A stretch of 12,240 bases of DNA from Variovorax sp. (GTDB lineage Bacteria > Pseudomonadota > Gammaproteobacteria > Burkholderiales > Burkholderiaceae_C): NCBI GenBank assembly GCA_028292835.1, contig JAQGLP010000447.1:1-12240 (forward strand), in the 5' to 3' direction. Positions 1 to 6,561 of the stretch are shown here, piece after piece. The notes under the pieces were generated by a model. That model was not told the origin of the DNA. It ran no database searches and saw only the letters and a list, made by a program, of their open reading frames with translations. Both the position numbers and the translations under genes were made by a program. Numbering within the stretch: the first letter of the stretch is position 1; each line of letters starts with the position of its first letter.

Positions 1-847
1 GGTAGAGCGTCGCCACGCTGGTCGAGGCGAAGCACAGCAGGAACCCATAGAAGGTGAAGTGGTGGAAGCGCCGGCGCCAGAGCGTGAAGCGGTCGTCCTC
101 GTTGTTGCAGCCCTCGCCGTGGCCGCCGTCGAGGTATTTCAGCCGCAGCACATCGTGCGCGGCTTCGGCACCGGCCGCGCTGCGCACATCGGCCACGGAA
201 GGCCCCGCACCGCTGCCCGGCGGATGATCCCGCGTGGGCGACACCTCGCGCCAGAAGCGGCGCGCACCCATGCCGAGCGCGAACACCACGAAGGCGAACA
301 CCGCCCCGAACGTCAGCGCCAGGAAGTTGTGCGGAAAGATGGCGTAGAAGTTGCCCGCCAGCGGCTCGTGCAGCAGCGACCCCGACATCGCCACCGCGAG
401 CACCAGGAACAGCGCCAGCCCCGCCGCCAGCGCCAGCGCGACCGTGAGCCCCGCGCGGCGGTAGAGCGCGCCCATCGGCGCCGGCCAGGCGTAGTCGTGG
501 TAGGTCTGCAGGCGCACCTGCGCCATCGCCCGCGGCACGTTGACCGCGAACTCGTGCGGCGGCGCGTACTGGCAGGCATGCAGGCAGGCGCCGCAGTTGT
601 GGCACAGGTTGGCCAGGTAATGGGTGTCGGCCTTGCCGAACTCCAGCCGCCGCGTCATCGCCGGAAACACGGCACAAAAGCCCTCGCAGTACCGACAGGC
701 ATTGCAGATCTGCAGGATGCGCACCACTTCGCCTTCGGTGGCGGTCAGCGGCAGGACGGGGCGGATGGGAATCACGCGCGGATTCGCGGTGCCGACACCG
801 TCGGCATCGGCCTGGGCGCGCGCGACGAGTTCAGTAAGTTGTTGCAA
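1..847 (-). CDS. tcuB: Tricarballylate/citrate utilisation protein TcuB, iron-sulfur membrane electron-transfer subunit (3' end off the window)
   Basis: TcuB passes electrons from the reduced FAD of TcuA into the membrane quinone pool, so that TcuA can keep oxidising tricarballylate. About 282 residues are visible. Residues 48-58 and 82-92 each read CX2CX2CX3C, two [4Fe-4S] ferredoxin-type motifs (C48, C51, C54, C58; C82, C85, C88, C92). They are followed by hydrophobic segments at about 132-158, 174-194 and near the cut end, the last one within a His-rich stretch (FHHFTF) that could contribute heme or quinone ligands. The start is a TTG at 845-847 with a strong GGAGG six bases upstream; no ATG occurs until residue 64 (codon at 656-658), which would delete the first cluster. 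The gene overlaps the end of tcuA by 17 bases, indicating coupled translation. The family is usually near 380 residues, so roughly a quarter is missing off the left edge. Identification is firm at family level. The substrate (tricarballylate versus citrate-like acids) rests on family knowledge. Confidence 0.9.
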   Translation of the reverse strand, partial: MQQLTELVARAQADADGVGTANPRVIPIRPVLPLTATEGEVVRILQICNACRYCEGFCAVFPAMTRRLEFGKADTHYLANLCHNCGACLHACQYAPPHEFAVNVPRAMAQVRLQTYHDYAWPAPMGALYRRAGLTVALALAAGLALFLVLAVAMSGSLLHEPLAGNFYAIFPHNFLALTFGAVFAFVVFALGMGARRFWREVSPTRDHPPGSGAGPSVADVRSAAGAEAAHDVLRLKYLDGGHGEGCNNEDDRFTLWRRRFHHFTFYGFLLCFASTSVATLY

Positions 848-2270
848 GGGCGACCTCCGGGGAAACTTCTGCTTGTCCACCTGCCGTGGCACGCGCCGAT
901 TTCGCGGCCTGCGTGCCCGCGATGCGCCCGAAGGCCGTGCCGATGCTCATGCCGACCCCGGCGGTATAGCCCTTGCCCAGCACGTTGCCGGCCATCATCT
1001 CGCCGGCAACGAAGAGGTTGGGGCTCGGCCGTCCACCGAAGCGCACCGCCGCGGTTTCGTCGACCTTCAGGCCCAGATAGGTGAACGTGATGCCCGGGCG
1101 CACCGGATAGGCATGGAACGGGGCCGTATCGACGGGCCGTGCCCAGTGCGTCTTGGCGGGCGCGATGCCCTCGGTGTGGCAGTCGTCGAGCGTGGTGTGG
1201 TCGAAACGGCCGACGCGGCAGGCGGCGTTGTAGTCCCGCACGGTGCGCACGAAGGTGGGCTCGTCGAGACCGATCTTTCGCGCCAGCTCGGCCAGCGTGT
1301 CGGCCCGGGTGCCGGCGAACACCGGCGGCATGAACCGGCCGACCGCCTTCTGGTCGATGACCGACCAGGCAATCTGCCCGGGCTGCTGCGCCACCAGCCT
1401 CCCCCAGATGGCGTAGCGCTTGGGCCAGAAATCCTCTCCCTCGTCGTAGAAGCGCCGGGCCTCGCGGTTGACGACCACGCCCAGCGAAACGCAGTCGATG
1501 CGGGTGCAGATGCCGCCGTCGTACAACGGTGCGCGCGCGTCGATGGCCACCATGTGGCCCTGGGAGGGGTCGCCGATGGTATCGGCGCCGGCCTCGATCA
1601 TGTGTTTCAGCAAGACACCCTGGTTGAAGCGCGTGCCGCGGATCAGGAAGTTGTCGGCCGGCCACTCGCCGCGCTCGTTCTGCCCCCAGGCTTCGCGCAG
1701 CCACTCGCGGTTGGACTCGAAGCCGCCCGCGGCGAGCACGCAGCTTCGCGCCTCGATGCGCTCGCCCGCCTCGGTGCGCGCGGCAACGAAGCGCTCGCCG
1801 TCGAGCTCGACCGACGCGACCGGGGTCTCGTAGCGAACCTGCACGCCGAGCCGCTCGGCGCTGCGGTAGTAGGCATTGACCAGCGCCTTGCCGCCGCCCA
1901 TGAAGAACGCGTTGGTGCGCGCCACGTGCAATGCGCCCGACAGCGGCGGCTGGAAATGCACGCCGTGGCGACGCATCCAGTCACGGCAGCCCGACGAAGC
2001 CCGGATCACCAGGCGGGCCAGCTTCTCGTCGGTCAGGCCGCCAGTCACCTTGAGCAGGTCCTGCCAGTATTCTTCTTCGGAATAGGTGTCGATCAACACG
2101 TCCTGCGGCGCGTCGTGCATGCAGCGCAGGTTGCGCACGTGCTGCGAATTGCCGCCGCGCCATGCCTTCGGCGAAGCCTCCAGCAGCAGCACCGATGCGC
2201 CGGCTTCGCGCGCCATCAGAGCGGCGCACAGGGCGGCATTGCCCCCGCCAATGACCAGAACGTCGACCAC
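831..2270 (-). CDS. tcuA: Tricarballylate dehydrogenase TcuA, FAD-dependent
   Basis: TcuA is a flavoprotein of the succinate dehydrogenase/fumarate reductase family that oxidises tricarballylate to cis-aconitate, which then enters the TCA cycle. The 479-residue protein opens with a dinucleotide-binding fold (VLVIGGGNAA at about residues 4-13, then an acidic strand end at LLLEAS). It has the family's mid-protein segment (GGICTRID ... VVNREARRFYDEGEDFW) and ends with the flavin-binding signature NLFVAGEMMAGNVLGKGYTAGVGMSIG. Length fits the family (about 465-480). I take the GTG at 2268-2270 as start because AAGGAG lies five bases upstream and the Rossmann strand begins right after it. The open frame continues much further upstream, but into tcuR antisense sequence without homology. 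tcuB follows with a 17-base overlap, and the LysR gene lies 101 bases upstream in the same direction. Family call is strong; the exact acid used is inferred from the tcuA-tcuB-LysR arrangement. Confidence 0.93.
   Translation of the reverse strand: MVDVLVIGGGNAALCAALMAREAGASVLLLEASPKAWRGGNSQHVRNLRCMHDAPQDVLIDTYSEEEYWQDLLKVTGGLTDEKLARLVIRASSGCRDWMRRHGVHFQPPLSGALHVARTNAFFMGGGKALVNAYYRSAERLGVQVRYETPVASVELDGERFVAARTEAGERIEARSCVLAAGGFESNREWLREAWGQNERGEWPADNFLIRGTRFNQGVLLKHMIEAGADTIGDPSQGHMVAIDARAPLYDGGICTRIDCVSLGVVVNREARRFYDEGEDFWPKRYAIWGRLVAQQPGQIAWSVIDQKAVGRFMPPVFAGTRADTLAELARKIGLDEPTFVRTVRDYNAACRVGRFDHTTLDDCHTEGIAPAKTHWARPVDTAPFHAYPVRPGITFTYLGLKVDETAAVRFGGRPSPNLFVAGEMMAGNVLGKGYTAGVGMSIGTAFGRIAGTQAAKSARATAGGQAEVSPEVALATTY
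854..858 (-). promoter_or_regulatory. Ribosome binding site that fixes the TTG start of tcuB
   Basis: On the minus strand this is GGAGG, followed by six bases (TCGCCC) and then TTG. It lies inside the tcuA coding sequence. It is the main reason for choosing the TTG at 847 over any later ATG. Confidence 0.75.
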
Positions 2271-2275
2271 TTCGT

Positions 2276-2281
2276 CTCCTT
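2276..2281 (-). promoter_or_regulatory. Ribosome binding site that fixes the GTG start of tcuA
   Basis: Minus strand AAGGAG, five bases (ACGAA) before GTG at 2270. It chooses this start over the longer open frame that runs back to 2759. Confidence 0.75.
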
Positions 2282-2294
2282 GCTGTGAGACAGC
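2282..2294 (-). promoter_or_regulatory. Small perfect inverted repeat next to the tcuA ribosome binding site
   Basis: The arms GCTGT and ACAGC are separated by three bases and abut the AAGGAG of tcuA. As RNA this would be a five-pair hairpin touching the ribosome binding site; as DNA it is short for a LysR operator. A regulatory role is a guess; only the symmetry is seen. Confidence 0.25.
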
Positions 2295-2371
2295 GCGGAC
2301 GCTCCCTCGTATGGAAGAGCACTGTAGGAGCAGCGGCGGTCCCGCGAAAGGCCGGCGGGGGCAAGGGGTGT

Positions 2372-3298
2372 TCAGTTTTCGTGAAGGGTTGCGCCCATCC
2401 AGCGGCCTTCGCGCACCAGGGTGCGCGCCACGTCCGCCAGCACCACGCGCGCAGCCAGCGCCGCGGGCGACAGCTCGTCGTCCGACAGGCTGGCCAGGAG
2501 ACTGCGCCGCCCGACGTCCGGATCGGCGATCCGGGCCCGCATCAGGCCGGCGTCGGCCGGGCGGGTGGTGGCGGCGCCGGGCTGGATCGTCGCGCCGTGG
2601 CCGGCCCGCACGGCGTCCATCAGCATCGCGAGGCCGTCGATCTCGGCCACGATGTTCGGTGTGGTCTGGGCGCGCGCGAAGGCGCTCATCAGCGTGGTGC
2701 GCAGTCCGTGCGAGCCGCTCGGCAGGATCAGCGGCAGCGCACCCAGCCCGGCCAGCCACACCGTCGCGCCGGCCAGCGCGCCGGCGAGACCCGGTGCGGC
2801 GATCACGAACAGTTTTTCGTCGAGCAGCGGCACCACGCTCCAGCGCCGGCCGGTGTCGGCCTGGAACAGCACCGCCAGGTCCAGTTGCCGCGCGTTGAGC
2901 ATGCCAGCCAGGTGACCCGACAGCGCCTCGACCATGTGCAGCCGTACCTCGGGGTAGCGCTCGCGCATGGCCTCCATCAGGGGCAAGGCAAGCACCGATC
3001 CGGTGGTCGGCGCCAAGCCGACGCTCACATGGCCCGACAGCCGGGCCTGCTGCGCCGCCCGGACGGCTTCGTCGGCGTGGCGCAGGGTGAGCTGCGCCTG
3101 CTGCAGGAAGGCCAGGCCCGCATCGGTCGGGGTGACGCCGGTCGAGCTGCGCTGCAGCAGCCGGGTGCAGAGCTCGCTCTCCAGCCGGCTGATCTGCTGG
3201 CTCAGCGCCGACGTCCCGAAGCCGAGTTCGCGTGCGGCCCGACCCATGCTGCGCAGCTCGCAGACCTTGGCGAAATAGCGCAGCTGCCGCAGTTCCAT
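2372..3298 (-). CDS. tcuR: LysR-family transcriptional regulator, probable regulator of tcuAB
   Basis: 308-residue LysR-type regulator. The N-terminal winged helix-turn-helix covers about residues 1-60 (MELRQLRYFAKVCELRSMGRAARELGFGTSALSQQISRLE); the rest is the periplasmic-binding-protein-like effector domain (from about residue 90, GHVSVGLAPT). Length is typical. The open frame extends 52 codons further upstream, but that part is Pro/Arg/Ala-rich and not LysR-like; MELRQLRYF is the usual LysR opening, so the ATG at 3296-3298 is chosen. The gene lies directly upstream of tcuA on the same strand with a 101-base gap. This is the place where the tricarballylate activator TcuR sits in Salmonella-type loci, which is the basis for the symbol. 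No clear T-N11-A palindrome is visible in the gap to tcuA. LysR membership is certain; the TcuR assignment is positional. Confidence 0.85.
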   Translation of the reverse strand: MELRQLRYFAKVCELRSMGRAARELGFGTSALSQQISRLESELCTRLLQRSSTGVTPTDAGLAFLQQAQLTLRHADEAVRAAQQARLSGHVSVGLAPTTGSVLALPLMEAMRERYPEVRLHMVEALSGHLAGMLNARQLDLAVLFQADTGRRWSVVPLLDEKLFVIAAPGLAGALAGATVWLAGLGALPLILPSGSHGLRTTLMSAFARAQTTPNIVAEIDGLAMLMDAVRAGHGATIQPGAATTRPADAGLMRARIADPDVGRRSLLASLSDDELSPAALAARVVLADVARTLVREGRWMGATLHEN

Positions 3299-3463
3299 GG
3301 CAGGGTCAGCGCGTGGCGCGGCGGTGGTGGGCGGGGGAGAAGGCGGGCATGGGCATCTTCGGGAACAACGCTGCATTCTCGCGCCGGCCCCAGCAGGGGC
3401 GCTCGCGCCTTTTCGAACTCTCCGAACGAAAAGCGGCCGGCCCAGCCGTGCCACGGTCTCCGG

Positions 3464-3483
3464 CAGCTATTAAAAAAATAGCA
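3464..3483 (-). repeat. Short palindromic dispersed element, intergenic copy
   Basis: On the minus strand it reads TGCTATTTTTTTAATAGCTG. The arms GCTATT and AATAGC (perfect, six pairs) enclose five bases. The flanks CCGGC and GCCGG can extend the stem across a small asymmetric bulge. It matches the element inside gluQ (7008-7027) at 17 of 20 positions. It lies 15 bases past the stop of the class II aldolase gene and upstream of tcuR, so transcripts of the aldolase gene would end in this hairpin. The U-run is in the loop rather than after the stem, so it is not a textbook rho-independent terminator. I associate this kind of motif with dispersed repeats in Comamonadaceae genomes (from memory, not checked). 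The rest of the 199-base gap (3299-3497) shows nothing I can name. Confidence 0.6.
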
Positions 3484-3497
3484 GTGGCCGGCGCGTC

Positions 3498-4265
3498 CTA
3501 CAGCTTGTAGCTGGCGTCGGTCCGGTCGAGCTTGCGGATCAGCGAGGGCCAGACAAAGGCGCCGCCCAGCCCGCCGGTCTGCACCTTCATCGCCTTGCCG
3601 ACGCCCTCGACGATCTGCGGATGCACCTGCGTGAGTTCGCCGCCGCCGGCCTGCGCGTCGATCTGGATCTTGCAGGCGGCCTCGAACGTGTACATCGACA
3701 GGAAGGCGTCGGCCACGCTGCGCCCGCAGGTCAGCAGGCCGTGGTTGCGCAGCATCAGGAAGTTGGCCCGCCCCAGATCGGCCTGCAGGCCCGGCTTTTC
3801 CTCGTCGCGGAAGGCCACGCCTTCGTAGCCGTGGTAGGCCAGCGAGGCCAGCACGAAGGTCGATTGCTGGCTGATGGGCAGGATGCCGCACTTCTGCGCG
3901 CTGACGGCGACACCGGCGCGGGTGTGGGTGTGCAGCACGCACTGCACGTCGTCCCGCGCCTCGTGCACCGCGCTGTGGATGACGAAGCCGGCCGGGTTGA
4001 CGGGGTAGGGCGAGTCGATGACCTTGTTGCAGTCCTTGTCCACCTTGATCAGGCTGGACGCCGTGATCTCGTCGAACATCAGGCCGTAGGGATTGATCAG
4101 GAAGTGGTGCTCGGGGCCCGGCACGCGCGCGCTGATGTGGGTGAAGACCAGGTCGCTCCAGCCATACAGCGCGACCAGCCGGTAGCAGGCCGCCAGGTCG
4201 ACGCGCAACTGCCATTCCTCGGGGGAGACGAGTTGCTGGATCTCATGGGGGGTGGTGGCGTTCAT
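3498..4265 (-). CDS. Class II aldolase/adducin family protein
   Basis: 255-residue cytoplasmic protein of the class II aldolase/adducin superfamily (L-fuculose-phosphate aldolase, RhaD, AraD epimerase and eukaryotic adducin heads). These enzymes use a metal bound by three histidines to cleave or rearrange sugar phosphates or related hydroxy-acids. The expected metal ligands are present: H112 and H114 in VLHTHTRAG, and H175 in RNHGLL. By eye, the catalytic glutamate of FucA (E73, 19 residues before the first metal histidine) is a glycine here (about G93 in NPAGFVIHS). This fits the many proteobacterial members of unknown substrate rather than a true fuculose aldolase. Start ATG at 4263-4265 has AGGAG six bases upstream. 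Neighbours on the same strand are an orphan binding protein 124 bases upstream and the LysR/tcuAB genes downstream. The substrate is unknown. Confidence 0.85.
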   Translation of the reverse strand: MNATTPHEIQQLVSPEEWQLRVDLAACYRLVALYGWSDLVFTHISARVPGPEHHFLINPYGLMFDEITASSLIKVDKDCNKVIDSPYPVNPAGFVIHSAVHEARDDVQCVLHTHTRAGVAVSAQKCGILPISQQSTFVLASLAYHGYEGVAFRDEEKPGLQADLGRANFLMLRNHGLLTCGRSVADAFLSMYTFEAACKIQIDAQAGGGELTQVHPQIVEGVGKAMKVQTGGLGGAFVWPSLIRKLDRTDASYKL

Positions 4266-4328
4266 GGCAGGCTCCTGAGTGGGATGGGAAAGGATGGGCA
4301 GACCGGCGGTGGCGCTGGAGAGCCATCG

Positions 4329-4361
4329 ACTTTAGGCGGTTGCCTTCGCCCCACGTGTCAA
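4329..4361 (-). promoter_or_regulatory. Candidate promoter of the class II aldolase gene
   Basis: The minus strand carries a perfect -35-like TTGACA (4361-4356) and a -10-like TAAAGT (4334-4329). The 21-base spacing is too long for ordinary sigma-70, so either an activator is needed or one hexamer is misassigned. The -35 element lies in one arm of the inverted repeat at 4356-4371. The 5' leader would be about 60 bases. Confidence 0.3.
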
Positions 4362-4371
4362 GAGGTTGACA
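4356..4371. promoter_or_regulatory. Perfect inverted repeat, operator-like, upstream of the aldolase gene
   Basis: TGTCAA-GAGG-TTGACA has six-base arms with perfect symmetry and a four-base spacer. It lies in the gap between the binding-protein gene and the class II aldolase gene, about 90-105 bases before the aldolase ATG. One arm coincides with the -35-like TTGACA read toward the aldolase gene. The short arms and spacer are the size expected of a dimeric helix-turn-helix repressor site. Which regulator would bind is unknown. Confidence 0.45.
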
Positions 4372-4389
4372 AGGCGGACCAGGACGGCT

Positions 4390-5538
4390 TCAGCGGACCA
4401 GACGGCCATCCGCCGTGACCGACACCAGTTCGATCGCCCAGGCGGACTCGCGTACCCCGGCTTGCGGCTGCAGCCGCATGCCGCCGACGTCGTAGCCGTT
4501 CATCGCGGTGAGGATGTGCGGCAGGCCGACGCGACTAAAGCCGGCGCCGCCGCGGCGCACCGCCTCGCCCGCCACCTTGGCGGCGATGAAGCCTTCGAGG
4601 CTTTCGTAGGTCGGCGTCTGGTCCGAATTCTCGATGGCCGCCAGATACTCGCGCACGATGGGCCGCGCCGAATTGCGCGGCGAGGGCACTACCTGCGACA
4701 CGACGACCCCACCGATCTCCTTGCCCAGGGCCGTGAACAGCGGCGCGATGCCGACCACCGAGAAGTTCATGAATGCGCCCGCGTAGCCCGCCTGGCGCAT
4801 CTTGCGGATGAAGTTGGCCGTGGTGTTGAACAACGACACCTGGATGATGGCTTGCGGCTGCAACGCATTGAGCTGGAGAACGGCCCCGTCCACCTTGGCG
4901 CTGTTGCTCGGCACGAAGGCGGTACCCACCAGGGGCGGCAGCTTGAGTTCCGCCACGGCACGCTGCACCGCCGCCAGCCCGGCACGGCCCATCGCATCGT
5001 CCTCGGCCATGACGGCAATGCGGTTCTGTCCGATGGTGGCGCAGTGCTGCACCATCTTGAATGCCTCGTCCGCCATGCTGGGGCGCACATGAAAGACCTC
5101 CGGATGGGAGCCGTCGCGCAGCGAGTCGGCGGCCGCAAAAGGCGCCAGCAGGACCGCCCCCTGCTGCTTGGCGACGGCGGCTCCGGCGCTGCTGCTGGCC
5201 GTTCCGACGAAGCCGAACAGCAGGTCCGCGCCTTCCGCCAGCAGCTTCCTGGCATTGGCCTCTGCGCGTGCCGCGTCGTAGCCGTCATCCAGCTGCCGCA
5301 ACTCGAGTCGCCGCGCAATGTCGGGACGGCTGTTGTAGGCATCGACGTAAAGCTTGGCACCCGCCGCGAACGCCAGGCCGATTTCACTGGCTGCGCCCGT
5401 CAACGGCACGGACTGCCCGAGCACCACCGCGCGGCCGGCGGCCGGCGGCGCGGCAAGCGCCACGCCGAAACCCAGGCCCAGCATCGCGCCGGCGCCCAAC
5501 CCCGTCTTCACCACCCATCGTCTCTGCACAGCGCTCAT
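4390..5538 (-). CDS. Orphan ABC transporter substrate-binding protein, branched-chain amino acid (LivJ) type, with a Tat-like signal peptide
   Basis: 382-residue periplasmic binding protein of the Peripla_BP_6/LivJ class. The N-terminus (MSAVQRRWVVKTG, then a glycine-rich hydrophobic stretch to ALA-AP) is a signal peptide, with likely cleavage after about residue 29. The twin arginines in QRRWVVK resemble a Tat motif (S/T-R-R-x-F-L-K), although the first position and the F-L pair are not consensus. There is no lipobox cysteine. The mature part starts with the family signature (VVLGQSVPLTGAASEIGLAFAAGAKLYVDAYN) and shows the two-lobe pattern to the end. Start ATG at 5536-5538 has AAGGAG five bases upstream. 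No permease or ATPase gene is in the window, so it must use a transporter encoded elsewhere. The downstream class II aldolase gene (gap 124 bases) may act on the same ligand, but that is a guess from adjacency. Ligands of this class are diverse (amino acids, aromatic acids, amides). Confidence 0.87.
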   Translation of the reverse strand: MSAVQRRWVVKTGLGAGAMLGLGFGVALAAPPAAGRAVVLGQSVPLTGAASEIGLAFAAGAKLYVDAYNSRPDIARRLELRQLDDGYDAARAEANARKLLAEGADLLFGFVGTASSSAGAAVAKQQGAVLLAPFAAADSLRDGSHPEVFHVRPSMADEAFKMVQHCATIGQNRIAVMAEDDAMGRAGLAAVQRAVAELKLPPLVGTAFVPSNSAKVDGAVLQLNALQPQAIIQVSLFNTTANFIRKMRQAGYAGAFMNFSVVGIAPLFTALGKEIGGVVVSQVVPSPRNSARPIVREYLAAIENSDQTPTYESLEGFIAAKVAGEAVRRGGAGFSRVGLPHILTAMNGYDVGGMRLQPQAGVRESAWAIELVSVTADGRLVR

Positions 5539-5654
5539 GGCAACTCCTTTGACATCGGATCACGGTGCGCGCATGGTACGCAACATTCGGTCAAAGAAGT
5601 TACGAAATATCAGATCTATGGAGAAGGCTGGGCAGGCCGTGCCAGTGACCTGCA

Positions 5655-5670
5655 CGGCAGCAGCCTGCCG
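5655..5670 (-). terminator. Possible hairpin downstream of the gluQ-trmB operon
   Basis: Arms CGGCAG and CTGCCG (perfect, six pairs) with a four-base loop, 12 bases past the trmB stop codon on the minus strand. No T-run follows, so if it ends transcription it is not a canonical rho-independent terminator. The remaining gap (5539-5682) is AT-richer near 5590-5625 and must contain the promoter of the binding-protein gene, but I cannot pick hexamers with confidence. Confidence 0.3.
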
Positions 5671-5682
5671 CGGGTCGATGGC

Positions 5683-6561
5683 TCAGACCCGCCCGAACAC
5701 CAGGTCCCAGACACCGTGGCCGAGCTTGAGGCCGCGGTTCTCGAACTTGGTCAGCGGCCGGTAGGCGGGCTTGGGCGCGTAGCCGCCGCTGGCGGCGTCG
5801 GCCGTGTTGCGCAGCAGCGGCTCGTGCGACAACACGTCGAGCATCTGCTCGGCGTAGGGCTGCCAGTCGGTCGCGCAGTGCAGGTAGCCACCGGGCGCGA
5901 GGCGCTCGGCGAGCTTCCTGACCAGCGGCGGCTGGATCAGCCTGCGCTTGTTGTGGCGCGTCTTGTGCCACGGATCGGGAAAGAACACGTGCACCCCCGC
6001 CAGCGTCGCGGGCGCGAGCATGTGGTCGAGCACATCGACTGCGTCGTGCGCCACGATGCGGATGTTGCCGATGCCCTGCTCGCCGCAGCGCTTGAGCAGC
6101 TTGCCGACGCCCGGCTCGTGCACTTCGCAGCACAGGAAGTTGTCCGCCGGCCGCAGCGTCGCGATGTGCGCGGTGGCCTCGCCCATGCCGAAGCCGATCT
6201 CCAGCACGGTCGGCGCGTGGCGGCCGAAAGCAGCGTCGAGGTCGAGGATTTCGGCGCGGTAGGGCACCAGGAAGCGCGGTCCGAAGTCCCCGTAGGCCTT
6301 GGCCTGGCCTTCGGTGGTGCGGCCGCCGCGCTTGACGAAGCTCTTGAGGCGACGGTGCAGCGGATGCGGCGGCGCCGGTTCCCCGTCGGGCGTGGGGTGC
6401 GCGCCGCTCGAAGCGCCCAGTGCGGAGGGGGTTTCGGACGAAAGTGCGGGCGCAGAAGCAGAAGCAGAAGCAGAAGCGGGTGCGGTTGCAGGTGCGGCTG
6501 CGGACGGAAGCGCCGGCGCGGCGAGGCCGGTTTCAGGAGGGCGGGCAGGGAAATGGGTCAC
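5683..6561 (-). CDS. trmB: tRNA (guanine-N7-)-methyltransferase TrmB
   Basis: TrmB methylates G46 of the tRNA variable loop to 7-methylguanosine using S-adenosylmethionine. The 292-residue product has the SAM-binding motif (VLEIGFGMGEATAHIA, about 119-134), the acidic E of CCEVHEPG at about 146, the family hallmark FFPDPWHKTRHNKRRL (about 193-208) and the C-terminal TKFENRGLKLGHGVWDLVF. Helix contacts begin at HRRLKSFVKRGGRTTEGQ (about 69-86), which aligns with residues near 20 in E. coli TrmB. The protein therefore carries roughly 45-50 extra N-terminal residues of low complexity (Pro, Ala, Ser), including an Ala-Ser run encoded by a hexanucleotide repeat. The start is the GTG at 6559-6561; its last bases form the gluQ stop (GTGA), so it is probably translated by coupling, since no good Shine-Dalgarno is visible. 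A longer open frame continues upstream through gluQ but is antisense-like noise. A shorter internal start is possible, but no ATG occurs before the conserved region. Confidence 0.92.
   Translation of the reverse strand: MTHFPARPPETGLAAPALPSAAAPATAPASASASASAPALSSETPSALGASSGAHPTPDGEPAPPHPLHRRLKSFVKRGGRTTEGQAKAYGDFGPRFLVPYRAEILDLDAAFGRHAPTVLEIGFGMGEATAHIATLRPADNFLCCEVHEPGVGKLLKRCGEQGIGNIRIVAHDAVDVLDHMLAPATLAGVHVFFPDPWHKTRHNKRRLIQPPLVRKLAERLAPGGYLHCATDWQPYAEQMLDVLSHEPLLRNTADAASGGYAPKPAYRPLTKFENRGLKLGHGVWDLVFGRV
6452..6475 (-). repeat. Hexanucleotide tandem repeat in the N-terminal extension of trmB
   Basis: Four perfect copies of GCAGAA on the plus strand (TTCTGC on the coding strand) encode alternating Ser-Ala residues at about positions 29-37 of TrmB. 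Copy-number change would be in frame (two residues per unit), so it could alter extension length without knocking the gene out. Confidence 0.8.

Noticed and set aside
624..2288. Plus-strand open frame of 554 codons
   Set aside because: Antisense to tcuA and the start of tcuB. The composition is low-complexity and no motif is seen.
2341..2359. CCCGC...GCGGG inverted repeat after tcuR as a terminator
   Set aside because: Only five pairs with a nine-base loop and no T-run. Expected by chance in sequence this GC-rich.
831..2759. tcuA extended upstream to 642 codons
   Set aside because: The extra 163 residues lie antisense-frame within tcuR and are Arg/Ala/Gly-rich noise. The GTG at 2270 has a proper ribosome binding site and the Rossmann fold begins there.
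2372..3454. tcuR extended by 52 codons
   Set aside because: The extension is Pro/Arg/Ala-rich, and LysR proteins start at the MELRQLRYF-type sequence.
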